Of a stretch of 64,000 nucleotides of DNA, positions 17,712 to 27,720 are shown piece after piece. Each line of letters starts with the position of its first letter. The first letter of the stretch is position 1. Origin of the DNA: Leptonema illini DSM 21528. Lineage in GTDB: Bacteria > Spirochaetota > Leptospiria > Leptospirales > Leptonemataceae. The position numbers were made by a program, and so were the translations under genes. The stretch spans positions 2,944,156 through 3,008,155 of the forward strand of contig NZ_JH597773.1 in NCBI RefSeq assembly GCF_000243335.1, read 5' to 3'. The notes beneath the pieces are model-generated. The model was not told the DNA's origin and did no database searches. It was given only the letters and a program-made list of their open reading frames with translations.

Positions 17712-19237
17712 CGTATCTCCAGTTCGGGCGGCGCGAGGTTCTCATGCAGCACGATCGTGAACTTTGCCTGAGCGTTGTCTTTCGCCGATTCAAGCGTCCA
17801 TCTGAAGACGCCCGTATCAAGCACGGAAAGATCGGTTAACGTAAATGCATTGCCGGTCACCCTCGTCTGAAAGACGACCGTTCCTGTGGCGTCGCGAAGC
17901 ATGAGCGTTCGCTCTGCCGGGACGCCCTTCCATCGAAAAAGCAGGAAATTCTTTCCCGTCATGTCGACGACGCCGGTCGGATAAAGAAGCGTGAGCGGCT
18001 CGGCCGCGGGCCCGGGCGCTTTCTCTGATGCCGGTGCGTCGGTATCGAGCTGCCCGTCTTTTCCCGAAGGTTTCTCGGCCTCGCCTGAAGGCGATGGGGC
18101 GGCGGCCACGACCTCAAAGCTGGAGATCGAGCTTTCAGAGTCGGCGCCTGGAACGCTTCCCCTTGCGAGTACTCGCCAGTAATACCGGCCAGGAGAGAGC
18201 TGTATCGACAAACCCGTTCGACGCACATCCTGATAGGCGACGCGATCGGTAAAGCTGCGGTCTCTTGCCAGCTCGATAAAATACGACGAGGCCGATTCTT
18301 CCTCTTTCCAGCGAAAAGACACGTAACCAGGATCGGATGCGATGCGAATCTTCGCCTCGGGACGCGGCATCAATAGTTGAGGGCTGCTTTTGCGACGCAG
18401 ACGCAGCCGTCGCAGCGGACCGACCTCGTCGCCCTGTCGCACTCTCCAGAAATAGTTAGCCGCCTTCAGTTCAAGCACAAGCCTTGAATCGTTCTGGACG
18501 TCATAAATTTGTAGATTCTTTTCAAGCGGAGCGCCTGCATAGAGTTCGACGGTCGTCGTTCCGGCCGCCCCCTGCCAGCGGAACTCAACCTCCATGGAAT
18601 CGCCCGTATAAAAAAAGCGAGCGTTATCCTCGGGGCTGATAGCGGCGATCCCTCTTCGTATTCTGCGGTCTTTGCCATCTTTCGTCTGCAACGATTCGCC
18701 GGGGCGCAGAATTACGGTCACATCGTCAGCAAGCACAGAGGCAGTGCCGTCCGTTTCGATCTCGCCGTCTTTATCGTTCAGTGGATCGACGAAAAAGCGT
18801 GTCGGGCCGGCCTCGGTCGTAAAACGTCTTCCGGACCGCTCGACAACGACGCCCTGACTGCCTGGCCTGATAATCGCCGACCCTTTTACGAGTGTGACCG
18901 TCATCTTCTCGCGCAGATGAAGAACGATGAGGCTTTCAGGATCAAGCTCGATCTTAGACCCGTCTTTCAGGTCGATGACGGCCTCTGCCGTTTCGTCGGT
19001 ACGAACGGAATCACCGTCAAAGACCGTGTCTCCTGGATTCAGGCGCTGCCACACGACCTGAGCAGGATCTCGCCGCTGTACGATGCGATTGCGATAGCTG
19101 ACATCACCGACCGGACGTCCAGTCCCTTCGCCATAGCTCAGCGTCATCTCCAGATAGAGAAGAACGGCGCTCATGACGAGTATGGCAGAGCATATAATGA
19201 GAACGACGATATCTGTCCGGCTCAGCTTACGGTTCAT
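17708..19237 (-). CDS. FecR-domain protein with FN3-like repeats
   Basis: 509 aa. One membrane anchor at residues 9-29, then a FecR domain (RLNPGDTVFDGDSVRTDETAEAV as the core, about 63-85; LVKGSAIIRPGS follows). Further on are two or three beta-rich FN3/Ig-like units ending in matching motifs (NYFWRVRQGD; RYYWRVLARG), and a Pro/Ala/Ser-rich linker. FecR domains in known systems sense or transmit envelope signals. The start has GGAGG and overlaps the end of the cyclase gene by 11 bases. Confidence 0.82.
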   Translation of the reverse strand: MNRKLSRTDIVVLIICSAILVMSAVLLYLEMTLSYGEGTGRPVGDVSYRNRIVQRRDPAQVVWQRLNPGDTVFDGDSVRTDETAEAVIDLKDGSKIELDPESLIVLHLREKMTVTLVKGSAIIRPGSQGVVVERSGRRFTTEAGPTRFFVDPLNDKDGEIETDGTASVLADDVTVILRPGESLQTKDGKDRRIRRGIAAISPEDNARFFYTGDSMEVEFRWQGAAGTTTVELYAGAPLEKNLQIYDVQNDSRLVLELKAANYFWRVRQGDEVGPLRRLRLRRKSSPQLLMPRPEAKIRIASDPGYVSFRWKEEESASSYFIELARDRSFTDRVAYQDVRRTGLSIQLSPGRYYWRVLARGSVPGADSESSISSFEVVAAAPSPSGEAEKPSGKDGQLDTDAPASEKAPGPAAEPLTLLYPTGVVDMTGKNFLLFRWKGVPAERTLMLRDATGTVVFQTRVTGNAFTLTDLSVLDTGVFRWTLESAKDNAQAKFTIVLHENLAPPELEIR

Positions 19238-21539
19238 TGGAGCCCTCCGGCATGCCCGGACGATAGGCGATTCGCAACTGTTCTCTGAGCTGTTCCAGCG
19301 ATCGGGGCGCTTCGGAGTCGTTCTTTCGCCCCAGAACGGCGTAGGTTAACTGTGGTTCTGCCTTACCGCGAATGGGTACGGGAGGCATGGCGACGAGATG
19401 ATAATCGTCACCGAGTATGCGTCGCGTGCTTTCAGAGATGAGGATGTCGGTACCGAATTCTTTATTCAAATATTCGATACGGGATGCAAGGTTAACGGCG
19501 TCGCCGATGACGGTAAATTCAAGGCGCTTCTCTGATCCGACCTGGCCGGCGATCACCGGCCCCGTATTAATGCCAAGGCCGAAATTTATATGCGGGATGC
19601 CTTCGAGCGCGAAAGAATGATTGAGATCTATCAGAGACTGTCGCATGAGCAGAGCCGAATTGACGGCGCGCTTCGCCTCATCCTTCTGCGGAAGAAGGGC
19701 TCCCCAGTGAGCCATGATCGCGTCGCCGATGAACTTATCGACGACGCCGTCCGTAACCGTCACGCTATCGACCATCGCCGTGAAATAGCGGTTCAGAAAA
19801 TCCACGACCTCTTCGGGTTGACGGGACTCTGAGAACTGGGTGAACCCTCTGATATCGGTGAAAAGAACCGTACAGTGCTTTTTCTCGCCACCGAGACGCA
19901 GACTACCCTGAATGGCGCGCTCGGCGATTTCAGGATTCACGAACTTACCGAACTCTTCTTTGATCTTCTGACGTTCGCGCAGTCCATGCACCATCTGTAT
20001 AAAGGCCACGGTTAACGAACCGATCTCGTCACGCGTGCTCGGCTTGATCTGAACGGCATAGTCGCCCTGCTCGATTCGGCGCGCCGCATGAAGAAGTTCG
20101 ACGATGGGCAGTGTCAACGTTCGCGAGAAGAGATAGACGATGATGAAGGCGACCGTGAGAATCATCACGACGATGAGGATGTTCTGTCGCTGCACGCGAA
20201 AGACGGCCTCAAAGGCCCGATCGGCCGGGACAAGAGAGATCACGCCGAATCCGTTTTTCAAGATGCGAAACGAGCCGAGATATTCATGGCCTTCTGATTC
20301 AAAGAGCTGAGAGCCGTTGTCGACGGGACTGCGCAGCATTGACTGTACGATAGGCAGGTCCTCGATTTTCTGAATGGCGCCATCGGTGGCCGAAATCAGC
20401 CGGCCCTGCCCGTCGACGAGTAGAAGCCTGAATATCTCGGTCTGCCTGGCGCTGCGGTAGCGCGCGAATAACCGCTCGGGTGAGAGAACGATCAACTGAA
20501 CGGTATCTTCGGAGTCAAGCCAGAGCGAAAGTATAAGGAGCAGAGAACCATCCGCTCGCACAAACGGGCTGAAAACAGGTACATCGGGCGAAGCATTGAA
20601 AAACTCGTCCGATTTATCGGACTGAAGAAGCGAAATCATTTCGGCTTCGGTAACTCCGTAGTCTTTGCTTAACGCCTCGTTTAGATGAATGGACTCGGCC
20701 TTTACGGTATCGGTCTTGCCATCACGCTTGAGTAAGGCCACCGACACGGCCGAAGCGTTCTTAGCAAAAAAGCTCTGCGGGCTTTCCTGACCCGAACCGA
20801 GCAGGCGCCCCCATGCATATACGTTATCCAGATCGGAATCGAGTGCATCGCCGATCATACGCGAAAGGCTCAGGTTATAATCCTGTATAAGAACCGTGCT
20901 GAGTTTTTTGAAAAGATCGCCCGTCAGCGTGATGATCACGACGCTGGAAAGCACGACGATACCCGTAATAATCGAAAGCAGCTTACGACGAATCGAGAAC
21001 CGTCCGCCCGGCTTGCCGATCATAGTCTTCGCCGTTTGTGGAAGATACGGATGGATGCTTCGCGCATATTCGGCGACGATTTTGCGCACCTCTTCGGGAG
21101 CTTCAGGGCCGTCTACGACTTCGGCGGCGCGATCGGGCGAGATTTCAACCGGATGAATGAGCAGCGTGGGCAGGAATCCTCTTACAGCGGCCGAGGCCTC
21201 CTGCGAGTGAAGAAACAGAACATGCCCCTTCCATAGATGAGTGCGCAGCTCTTGATTGAGGCGACGGAAATAAGAGAAGTCAGGACGCGTAAGCGAAGCG
21301 ACCGATGCAAGAAGAATCGGCATGCCCTCTTCGCGACAGATGCGGTGCCATTCGGACAGCTCGTCAGATCCCATCCACTTCAGATCGGGAGCAAGCACGA
21401 GAAGAGAAACCTGATTCCTCTTCCAGCGACGAACGCGACGCGCAATACCATCCGCTCCTTCTGACGAGAACTTATCGTCAAGCGAAGGATCGTGATACAG
21501 AGCGAAGCCGCTTCGAAATCGAATTCTACCTTTCTCCAT
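19227..21539 (-). CDS. Membrane adenylate/guanylate cyclase with periplasmic sensor
   Basis: 770 aa. An N-terminal cytosolic region of about 185 residues of unknown fold precedes a membrane helix (near 191-211), an extracytoplasmic sensor of about 230 residues (Cache-like), a second helix (about 447-470), HAMP (PIVELLHAARRIEQGDYAVQ) and a class III cyclase catalytic domain (about 550-735). Metal-binding Asp in LFTDIRGFTQFSES and DKFIGDAIMAHWG are present, and KRLEFTVIGDAVNLASR carries a Lys/Thr pair consistent with ATP use. First gene of a three-gene overlapping operon. Confidence 0.9.
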   Translation of the reverse strand: MEKGRIRFRSGFALYHDPSLDDKFSSEGADGIARRVRRWKRNQVSLLVLAPDLKWMGSDELSEWHRICREEGMPILLASVASLTRPDFSYFRRLNQELRTHLWKGHVLFLHSQEASAAVRGFLPTLLIHPVEISPDRAAEVVDGPEAPEEVRKIVAEYARSIHPYLPQTAKTMIGKPGGRFSIRRKLLSIITGIVVLSSVVIITLTGDLFKKLSTVLIQDYNLSLSRMIGDALDSDLDNVYAWGRLLGSGQESPQSFFAKNASAVSVALLKRDGKTDTVKAESIHLNEALSKDYGVTEAEMISLLQSDKSDEFFNASPDVPVFSPFVRADGSLLLILSLWLDSEDTVQLIVLSPERLFARYRSARQTEIFRLLLVDGQGRLISATDGAIQKIEDLPIVQSMLRSPVDNGSQLFESEGHEYLGSFRILKNGFGVISLVPADRAFEAVFRVQRQNILIVVMILTVAFIIVYLFSRTLTLPIVELLHAARRIEQGDYAVQIKPSTRDEIGSLTVAFIQMVHGLRERQKIKEEFGKFVNPEIAERAIQGSLRLGGEKKHCTVLFTDIRGFTQFSESRQPEEVVDFLNRYFTAMVDSVTVTDGVVDKFIGDAIMAHWGALLPQKDEAKRAVNSALLMRQSLIDLNHSFALEGIPHINFGLGINTGPVIAGQVGSEKRLEFTVIGDAVNLASRIEYLNKEFGTDILISESTRRILGDDYHLVAMPPVPIRGKAEPQLTYAVLGRKNDSEAPRSLEQLREQLRIAYRPGMPEGSNEP

Positions 21540-21706
21540 TCTGATCCATCCAGAAAATCAGCGGCCCCGTCAGAGCACACTACAAATCAAATCGACCCAT
21601 CTACCAGGGAAAATCCATCACGGCTATGCTACAACCATAAGATCAAGCGTTCAGCCTGCACCGGATTGGTATGCGACGAAAACTAATCCTTTTTCCTTAT
21701 CAAATT

Positions 21707-21720
21707 ACACCATCCGGTGT
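21707..21720. promoter_or_regulatory. Inverted repeat ACACC-N4-GGTGT in divergent gap
   Basis: ACACC (21707-21711) and GGTGT (21716-21720) lie 57 bases before the LruC-type lipoprotein start, in a 238-base divergent gap. Position suits a regulator site or promoter element; nothing else is evident in this gap. Confidence 0.35.
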
Positions 21721-21777
21721 ATTGACCGACGGTAATAAAAATGCAATCCTCTGATGTAGAAAGATAGGAGGATCATC

Positions 21778-23049
21778 ATGAAACGCATCGTAACAAACCT
21801 CAGCCTGCAGATCCTCGTCGCATTCCTGGGAATGCTCATGGTCTCAGCCTGTACGCGCGAGGATGAAAATCTTGCATGGCTTCTTGCCGTCACCGACCCT
21901 CTGGCCGACATTGAACCGACGACGGAGGCCGAAACCATCCCCTTTCATATGGATGTCGAAGACGTGAACGGCCCCACGGATTTTATCTTCGAGAATACGA
22001 CGACCTACCCGGTCAGGGTAACCGTGATCGACGGCGTGAACCCGGTAGACAGCACCCTTGTTCAGATTATGGAATATACGTCGGGCGGTCCGCGCGTTTC
22101 CTTCCGCGCGGTCACCGATGCCGAGGGCAATGTCAGCGGTAGCTTCACGATAGAGAATCGTGCCGAACCGCGGGTTACGGTGGAACTCACATATCTCGGT
22201 AAAGAGTATCGCTTCGAAATCGACCTGACAAATGTCCGCGAAATCAAGCGCTACATCTACGTTGACGGCTACCTCGAGCAGATCGAGATCAGCGATCGCG
22301 ACGGCGACGGTATTGCCGACGAGCTGGACGATTATCCCGATGATGCCGGTCGCGCCACGCTTGTTAAGATTCCGGCCGACAACTATTTCACCATCGCCTT
22401 CGAAGATCTCTTCCCCACTCCGGGCGACGCCGACTTTAATGACTATGTTGTGCGAGTGAAAAGCGAGCAGGACCTCGATGCGCAAGGTAAGGTCGTACGC
22501 ATGCGCAGCGAGTTCACACACGTGGCGAAAGGAGCCGGCTACAACCATACCTTCCATATGAAGTTACCAGGAACGGGACAATATACGCTGAAGAGAACAG
22601 CGGCAGATGGAACCGTCGCCTTTGATACGACCCTTCCGCTTACCGATGCCGGAGTCGAGATCTTGCCCTCCAGCGAAACGACGCTTGCTCAATCCAACAC
22701 TGCGACGGGACAGATCTTCGTTACGGGCATGACGGCGCAATTCGAAGCCGTATTCGAGACGCCGCTGACCGGACTGGCCTTTCCCTATGACATGTATCTC
22801 TATGTGAAGAATACGAAGAAGGAGATTCACTTCCCCGGCAAATACACAAATAGCGACGGAAGCGATCCCTATATGGATGCGAACGGATTCCCGTGGGCCC
22901 TGTTGATTCCAGGAGACTGGAGCTGGCCTCTCGAACGTAACAACATCCATCAGGCGTATCCGCTCTTTCAGAGCTGGTACGAAACGGCGGGACAGCAAGC
23001 TGCGGAATGGTATAAAACAGCAGACTTCAATCTCGTCTTCAACAAGTGA
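21778..23049 (+). CDS. LruC-domain (DUF4842) lipoprotein
   Basis: 423 aa. The signal peptide ends in the lipobox VSAC (Cys25). After an Ig-like N-terminal half there is a Ca-binding-like DRDGDGIADELDDYPDD segment (about 178-194), then the LruC/DUF4842 core with FEDLFPTPGDADFNDYVV and, near the end, the family pattern FPWALLIPGDWSWPLE. LruC is a Leptospira lipoprotein known as a uveitis-related antigen; function is otherwise unknown. A strong AGGAGG site precedes the ATG and an intrinsic terminator follows. Confidence 0.88.
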   Translation: MKRIVTNLSLQILVAFLGMLMVSACTREDENLAWLLAVTDPLADIEPTTEAETIPFHMDVEDVNGPTDFIFENTTTYPVRVTVIDGVNPVDSTLVQIMEYTSGGPRVSFRAVTDAEGNVSGSFTIENRAEPRVTVELTYLGKEYRFEIDLTNVREIKRYIYVDGYLEQIEISDRDGDGIADELDDYPDDAGRATLVKIPADNYFTIAFEDLFPTPGDADFNDYVVRVKSEQDLDAQGKVVRMRSEFTHVAKGAGYNHTFHMKLPGTGQYTLKRTAADGTVAFDTTLPLTDAGVEILPSSETTLAQSNTATGQIFVTGMTAQFEAVFETPLTGLAFPYDMYLYVKNTKKEIHFPGKYTNSDGSDPYMDANGFPWALLIPGDWSWPLERNNIHQAYPLFQSWYETAGQQAAEWYKTADFNLVFNK

Positions 23050-23079
23050 ACTTCCAACATCCGCTGGAAGGCTGAGGGG

Positions 23080-23108
23080 GCCGGTGCGAAATGCGCCGGC
23101 TTTTTTTT
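23080..23108 (+). terminator. Intrinsic terminator after LruC-type gene
   Basis: GCCGG (23080-23084) pairs with CCGGC (23096-23100), extended by GC pairs around a GAAA-type loop, followed by eight T. Confidence 0.85.
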
Positions 23109-23144
23109 GTTTACCGGCAACCCCGTGTCGCATTCTTCACTGGA

Positions 23145-24128
23145 GTGAAGCTTGATCCGGCCTATGCAGAACAGATCCTATCAGGCATCTCGCCGCTTTT
23201 CACGATCAATCAAAGGCAGGAGTTGCGCTTTGTAAACCGGCCGTTCGAAGAAGAATTCGGAATAAAAGCGGCGACCGTACTCGGCCGACGCATCTTCGAC
23301 ATACTGCCGCTTCCCGTACTCGATCGCGAGGCGATGCTCGACGCTCTGCAGCGCAAGGGCGGACGCAAAAGCGTGAACCATCAATTTCGCTTTCGACGCC
23401 GTATCTATGGTTATACAGTATTCCCGGTCGGAGCGGATCAGGGCATCATACTCAAAAATATTACCGACATACGCCGCCTGGAGCGCAAGGTACAGAATCT
23501 GCATTCGCGTCTTCTCAGCGCCCAGGAAGAAGAACGACAGCGCCTTGCCGCCGAACTGCATGACGGAGTCGGGCAGACCATCGTCGCCGCAAAGATCAAC
23601 CTGATGGCGTATAACGCCGACCGTGCCCGGAACGAATCCCGATTTACGATGGCCGTCGAACTGATCGATCGATCAAGCGACGAACTGCGCGAAATCTATT
23701 CGAATCTGTATCCTTCCGTGTTACGGGAGCTCGGTCTGACCTCGGCGATTCGAGCCGCTCTGAAGGCCCTTGAAGGCGCCTCGATTCATGTGGATGCCGA
23801 TATAGATATTAAACGCGCCTTACCCGAAGACCTTGAGGTCCAGGTTTACAGGCTTCTGCAAGAGCTGATCGCCAATACTTTGAAGCATTCGTCGGCGACG
23901 GCGGTTTCCGTTCATATCTTTCAAAACCGCAACCTGCTTCATCTGCAATTCGACGATAACGGAACAGGCTTCGACACGGGACGAAGCGCCGAGAGCGGAT
24001 TCGGGCTTCAGAATATGCGTCGCCGCGTCGCCGACTGGCAGGGATGGTTGCAGCTGATTTCATTTCCTGGGGGCGGAAGCAGCGTGCAGATACGCCTGCC
24101 TGTTCGCCGGAGGACGGCTCCTCTATGA
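23145..24128 (+). CDS. NarL-type sensor histidine kinase with PAS domain
   Basis: About 327 aa. An N-terminal PAS-like domain (SPLFTINQRQELRFVNRPFE) is followed by a short coiled coil, HisKA_3 with the phospho-acceptor His139 in AAELHDGVGQT, and an HATPase domain (N box ELIANTLKHS; G box DNGTGFD and GFGLQNMRRR). There is no membrane segment, so it senses in the cytosol. The start is uncertain: an ATG at 23091 lies inside the preceding terminator, so GTG 23145 is preferred although its ribosome site is poor. Its stop overlaps the response regulator start. Confidence 0.88.
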   Translation: MKLDPAYAEQILSGISPLFTINQRQELRFVNRPFEEEFGIKAATVLGRRIFDILPLPVLDREAMLDALQRKGGRKSVNHQFRFRRRIYGYTVFPVGADQGIILKNITDIRRLERKVQNLHSRLLSAQEEERQRLAAELHDGVGQTIVAAKINLMAYNADRARNESRFTMAVELIDRSSDELREIYSNLYPSVLRELGLTSAIRAALKALEGASIHVDADIDIKRALPEDLEVQVYRLLQELIANTLKHSSATAVSVHIFQNRNLLHLQFDDNGTGFDTGRSAESGFGLQNMRRRVADWQGWLQLISFPGGGSSVQIRLPVRRRTAPL

Positions 24129-24772
24129 AAGAAACCAGACTCTATCTTGCCGACGATCATGCCATCGTCCGAGAAGGCCTTCGCTTCATCCTGAGCTCGC
24201 AGCCCCATTACAAAATCGTCGGCGAATCAGGAGACGGACCGATCGCCTTGCAGCAGATCGAAGAGATCAAGCCCGATATCGCCATCCTCGACATCTCGCT
24301 TCCCGGCATGACGGGTATTGAGATCGCCCGGCAGATTCGCCGATATCATCCCGACATCAGAATCATCATGCTTTCGCGTCACGATAACGAAGAGTATCTG
24401 CGTGAGCTTCTTAAATATAAGATCCACGGATATGTTTTGAAAGATGAGGCGGGCAGCGACTTAATAAGGGCTATCGATGCCGTTATGAGCGGCGAAACCT
24501 ATCTGAGTCCGCGCATGGTTTCAATGCTCGTGCGCGAAAAAGAGGCCGGAACGGACGCCGATACGGGCCTTTTTTCCCTGCTTTCAAACCGTGAACGAGA
24601 GATACTCAAGCTGCTGGCCGAAGGCAAGACGAACGAAGAGATCGGAACGCAGCTGCGTATCTCTCCTCATACGGCGAAGGTTCACAGACAGAATATCATG
24701 AAGAAGCTCAACCTTCATAAAACGGCCGATCTTGTGCGCTATGCGGTGCGTACAGGGTTAATCGAAGGCTGA
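24125..24772 (+). CDS. NarL/FixJ family response regulator
   Basis: 215 aa. Receiver domain with the acidic pair in LADDH, phospho-acceptor Asp56 (AILDISLPGMTG), Ser in MLSRHD and Lys in VLKDEA, then a LuxR-type helix-turn-helix (LSNREREILKLLAEGKTNEE, residues about 152-171, and HTAKVHRQNIMKKL). Overlaps the kinase stop by 4 bases, so it forms a cognate pair with it. Targets are unknown; no adjacent gene is obviously controlled. Confidence 0.95.
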   Translation: MKETRLYLADDHAIVREGLRFILSSQPHYKIVGESGDGPIALQQIEEIKPDIAILDISLPGMTGIEIARQIRRYHPDIRIIMLSRHDNEEYLRELLKYKIHGYVLKDEAGSDLIRAIDAVMSGETYLSPRMVSMLVREKEAGTDADTGLFSLLSNREREILKLLAEGKTNEEIGTQLRISPHTAKVHRQNIMKKLNLHKTADLVRYAVRTGLIEG

Positions 24773-24804
24773 GCGGCTATCGTTGCGCGAACGGCTTGCT
24801 GCGC

Positions 24805-25458
24805 TTAACGCACGCAGAGAAGGGAAAGAGGTATTGAGCAGTCCCCACCAAAACCGCCATCAGCAAAAGCCGCCGGCCCCGTCACGGCACCTACGCCAAA
24901 AGCGCCATTGCCCACCGTATCCGTCCAGTCGGTACAAGTAGATGGTCCCAATTCCATCCAATCACTATCCATTCCCGTCCACCACTGGCCTGCGGCAGCA
25001 AGCGGAGCATTCAAGCCCGCCGTCATTAGAAAGATGCCTGAGGCATTCGTCGTAAAGACGACCGTTCCATCGGGGCGTTTGTAGCTCGTATTCGCGCGCA
25101 GCACCCAGTCTACATGCTCGGAGCTGCCGCCTGCACAGTTAATCGACGTGCAGGCGACTCGATTGCCAGAATCGATAAGAAGCGCTCTGTATTCTGATCC
25201 TGTTCCAGGAAGCGCCGGCTGCTCACTGTCCTTTGCCTGAGCGCAGAGACTATCGGCCCCTTCAATGCCGGTCGCCCCCCCACCGGCCATAAGTAGATTG
25301 CCGTTGTAGGTGGCCGAAGTCGCAAAGATGTAATGATCAAAGGTACTGGCAAGACTGAGCAGGCTAACCGCTCCGCCTTCGGGAAAAGGTTTCGAGCATT
25401 GCAGGAACAATCCAGAAAAGACGCTCATCGTCGCGATAAAAACACGGCTCGATAACAT
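24805..25458 (-). CDS. DUF1554 lipoprotein
   Basis: About 217 aa. Signal peptide with lipobox LFLQC, then the DUF1554 pattern: IFATSATYNGNL, GADSLCAQAK, YRALLIDSGNRVACTSINC, HVDWVLRANTSY, WWTGMDSDW, CTDWT and a final CSIPLSLLCVR. DUF1554 proteins are best known from Leptospira, as secreted or surface lipoproteins with a C-type-lectin-like cysteine layout. ATG 25458 gives a 22-residue signal peptide; an ATG at 25479 is equally possible, and neither has a clear ribosome site. Convergent with the response regulator. Confidence 0.82.
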   Translation of the reverse strand: MLSSRVFIATMSVFSGLFLQCSKPFPEGGAVSLLSLASTFDHYIFATSATYNGNLLMAGGGATGIEGADSLCAQAKDSEQPALPGTGSEYRALLIDSGNRVACTSINCAGGSSEHVDWVLRANTSYKRPDGTVVFTTNASGIFLMTAGLNAPLAAAGQWWTGMDSDWMELGPSTCTDWTDTVGNGAFGVGAVTGPAAFADGGFGGDCSIPLSLLCVR

Positions 25459-25566
25459 AGGATTCAATGAGCGCCCCATACGTTTAAGATATGATGACGT
25501 CGTAAGAATACAACACATTTCGAGGTTCGGTAAGCACAATAATGTTGCTCTATTGCCTATACCATC

Positions 25567-27654
25567 TCAGGCTGAACGTCCTTCATTTCGCGGCACAAGC
25601 TTATCGAGCTTGCGAATATAGAGAGCGGCCGCTTCATCCTCGGGATTGGCCCTGAGAATGCCCTCGAAAAGCTTGCGAGCCTCGTCATATTCGCCTCTAT
25701 GCAGGGCCATGATGCCCTTCTCGAATTCCGTACGCGTCACCTGCTTCACGATTCGCATCTCTGTCGGATCAAGGTCAAAAACCTCGAAGACAGAGACGGG
25801 CTCCGTCTTACCTTTCACGCGCACCTTGCCCAGGAAGCGATAACAGAACTTGTTCGGATCTTCAAGACGTACCAGACTTTCTTCGCTGATGACGATCGAT
25901 GATCCGTAGCTTCTCGTCAGACCTTCGATACGAGAGGCAAGGTTAACTGCATCAGAAATGACGGTGCCGTCCATGCGCTCCTGTTCGCCTACGGTTCCGA
26001 GCATCAGCCGGCCCGTATGAATGCCCGCCCCAACGCGGATGGCGGGGCGTCCCCACTGTGTCAGCTCTTCGTTGAATACATTGATGGCCTTTTGAATCTC
26101 AAGAGCGGCCTGAAGCGCGTCTTCGGCGCCTTCGGGAAACAGAGCCATGAGACCGTCGCCGAGGTATTTGTCGATAAAGCCGTTGTTCTTTCGAATCAGA
26201 GGTCCGATACGACCGAGATAATCGTTCAGAAAATCAAAATTCTCTTTCGGCGTCATATGCTCTGAAATCGTCGTGAACGATCGAATGTCGACGAAAAGCA
26301 CCGTCATCTCGGTCTGCACCTGATCGCCGAGATGAATATCAAGAATGCTCTCTTTCTGTAAAAAACGAAGAAACTCGCGCGGCACAAAACGACTGTAGGC
26401 CCGGTTGTACCTCTGTAGATTTTCAGAGAGCGCCTCAATCGTCGAGAAGGCCCTTGAGAACTTCAACGACAGGATAAACGATTGTGAGAAAATGAATATA
26501 AAAAGACCGAATCCGACCATCTGAAACGTGAAGATGACCTGCTGGTTATACAGGATGTCGTTGAGTACGGTCAGGATAAAGATAAACGACGTAAGCGAGA
26601 CGACGACGGCCCCGTCTCTGCGTCGCACGACGGATTTCAGAAGCCCGTATGTGCACAGAAGCACGCCGACGACGATAACAAGCTGATGAAAATCGACGGA
26701 ATGCGAATAGATGCGCGCCGGCGTAACAAGCACAAGCAACACAAGGGCAAGATCGATGCCGATTAAGATCTGCGTCATGCGCAGAGGAATCTCGCTCGGA
26801 TAAAGCGAGCGCAGGAAGAGCAGGAAAAGCGGTAAGCCGACGTTCATCGAGATGTACTCGACTTTGAGCAGGGCCTCCCAGTATTCGAAGGGCACGACGC
26901 CGTGCAGAATGCGCTCGCCGGTTACCATGGTGCGAAGGGCGATATCAAGACAGAAAAGACCGAACCAGAGCGTGGAGCGATCCTTCTTGCGCAGCAGGAA
27001 CAGGCCTATATGATAGAAGCCCATGATCACAAGGCTTCCGGCAAGAAAGCCCTCGAAAATCAGCATGTATTCTCGATAAGAATGGATGGCATCGTAGCTG
27101 CCGAACTTGATCGGCTCCCATATACCGCCTTTGCGATGATGAAAGTTAGCCACCTGTATAACGAGTTCGACGGATTCGCCGGGAGCGATCAGATCATACA
27201 GCGCCGTTCGATACGAAGGCATAGCCTCGTCTGGATTCGATGAAACGACGCCCGCTCCGCCATAGTACTGTCCGTTCACCCAGAAGCGATAGCTTGAACC
27301 GGAATCCAGAAGCTTCAATGAAAGCGGAGGCGAATTTTCGGGAAGCAAGATGCGCAGACGGTAGGTAGCATAGCCTGTGCCACCGAGTTCATGACCGGCG
27401 ATGCGTGCAGCATTCCATGCATCAGGCTCATCAAGAAAGATATCGGGGGCGGGCGCTTTTTGAAAATCCCCGGGAGTCAGGAGACGCTTCCAGTAGAATT
27501 CCCAGGCGCCATCGAGATTGAGAATGAAGGACGAATCCACCTGCGCCGATCTCAGGTCAAGTACGCCATCCTGCACTTTGTACGAGGTACGCTCAGGCGA
27601 GCATCCGAGAAACAACAGAGGGGCAACAAACAGCATCCAGATAGGTCGACGCAT
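25567..27654 (-). CDS. Adenylate/guanylate cyclase with 7TMR-DISM-type sensor and lipobox
   Basis: 695 aa. The signal ends in the lipobox FLGC (Cys18). A periplasmic jelly-roll domain (about 30-205; SSYRFWVNGQYYGGAG, VANFHHRKGGIWEPIKFG) leads to seven membrane helices of the 7TMR-DISM type (about 215-410), then a class III cyclase domain (VLFVDIRSFTTISEHM, DKYLGDGLMALFP, DGTVISDAVNLASR) and a C-terminal TPR-like helical pair (FEKGIMALHRGEYDEARKLF). A carbohydrate-like ligand is suggested only by fold. ATG 27654 is preferred to an upstream TTG. Confidence 0.9.
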   Translation of the reverse strand: MRRPIWMLFVAPLLFLGCSPERTSYKVQDGVLDLRSAQVDSSFILNLDGAWEFYWKRLLTPGDFQKAPAPDIFLDEPDAWNAARIAGHELGGTGYATYRLRILLPENSPPLSLKLLDSGSSYRFWVNGQYYGGAGVVSSNPDEAMPSYRTALYDLIAPGESVELVIQVANFHHRKGGIWEPIKFGSYDAIHSYREYMLIFEGFLAGSLVIMGFYHIGLFLLRKKDRSTLWFGLFCLDIALRTMVTGERILHGVVPFEYWEALLKVEYISMNVGLPLFLLFLRSLYPSEIPLRMTQILIGIDLALVLLVLVTPARIYSHSVDFHQLVIVVGVLLCTYGLLKSVVRRRDGAVVVSLTSFIFILTVLNDILYNQQVIFTFQMVGFGLFIFIFSQSFILSLKFSRAFSTIEALSENLQRYNRAYSRFVPREFLRFLQKESILDIHLGDQVQTEMTVLFVDIRSFTTISEHMTPKENFDFLNDYLGRIGPLIRKNNGFIDKYLGDGLMALFPEGAEDALQAALEIQKAINVFNEELTQWGRPAIRVGAGIHTGRLMLGTVGEQERMDGTVISDAVNLASRIEGLTRSYGSSIVISEESLVRLEDPNKFCYRFLGKVRVKGKTEPVSVFEVFDLDPTEMRIVKQVTRTEFEKGIMALHRGEYDEARKLFEGILRANPEDEAAALYIRKLDKLVPRNEGRSA

Positions 27655-27720
27655 GCGGCACGATCTATCAGAGCTTCGATGCTGCCGACTCAAATTTCAA
27701 GCGCGGCTTTGCGAGCTCTT

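Noticed and set aside
23091..23144. ATG 23091 as start of the NarL-type kinase
   Set aside because: It lies within the stem and U-tract of the preceding terminator; the transcript for the kinase should start downstream.
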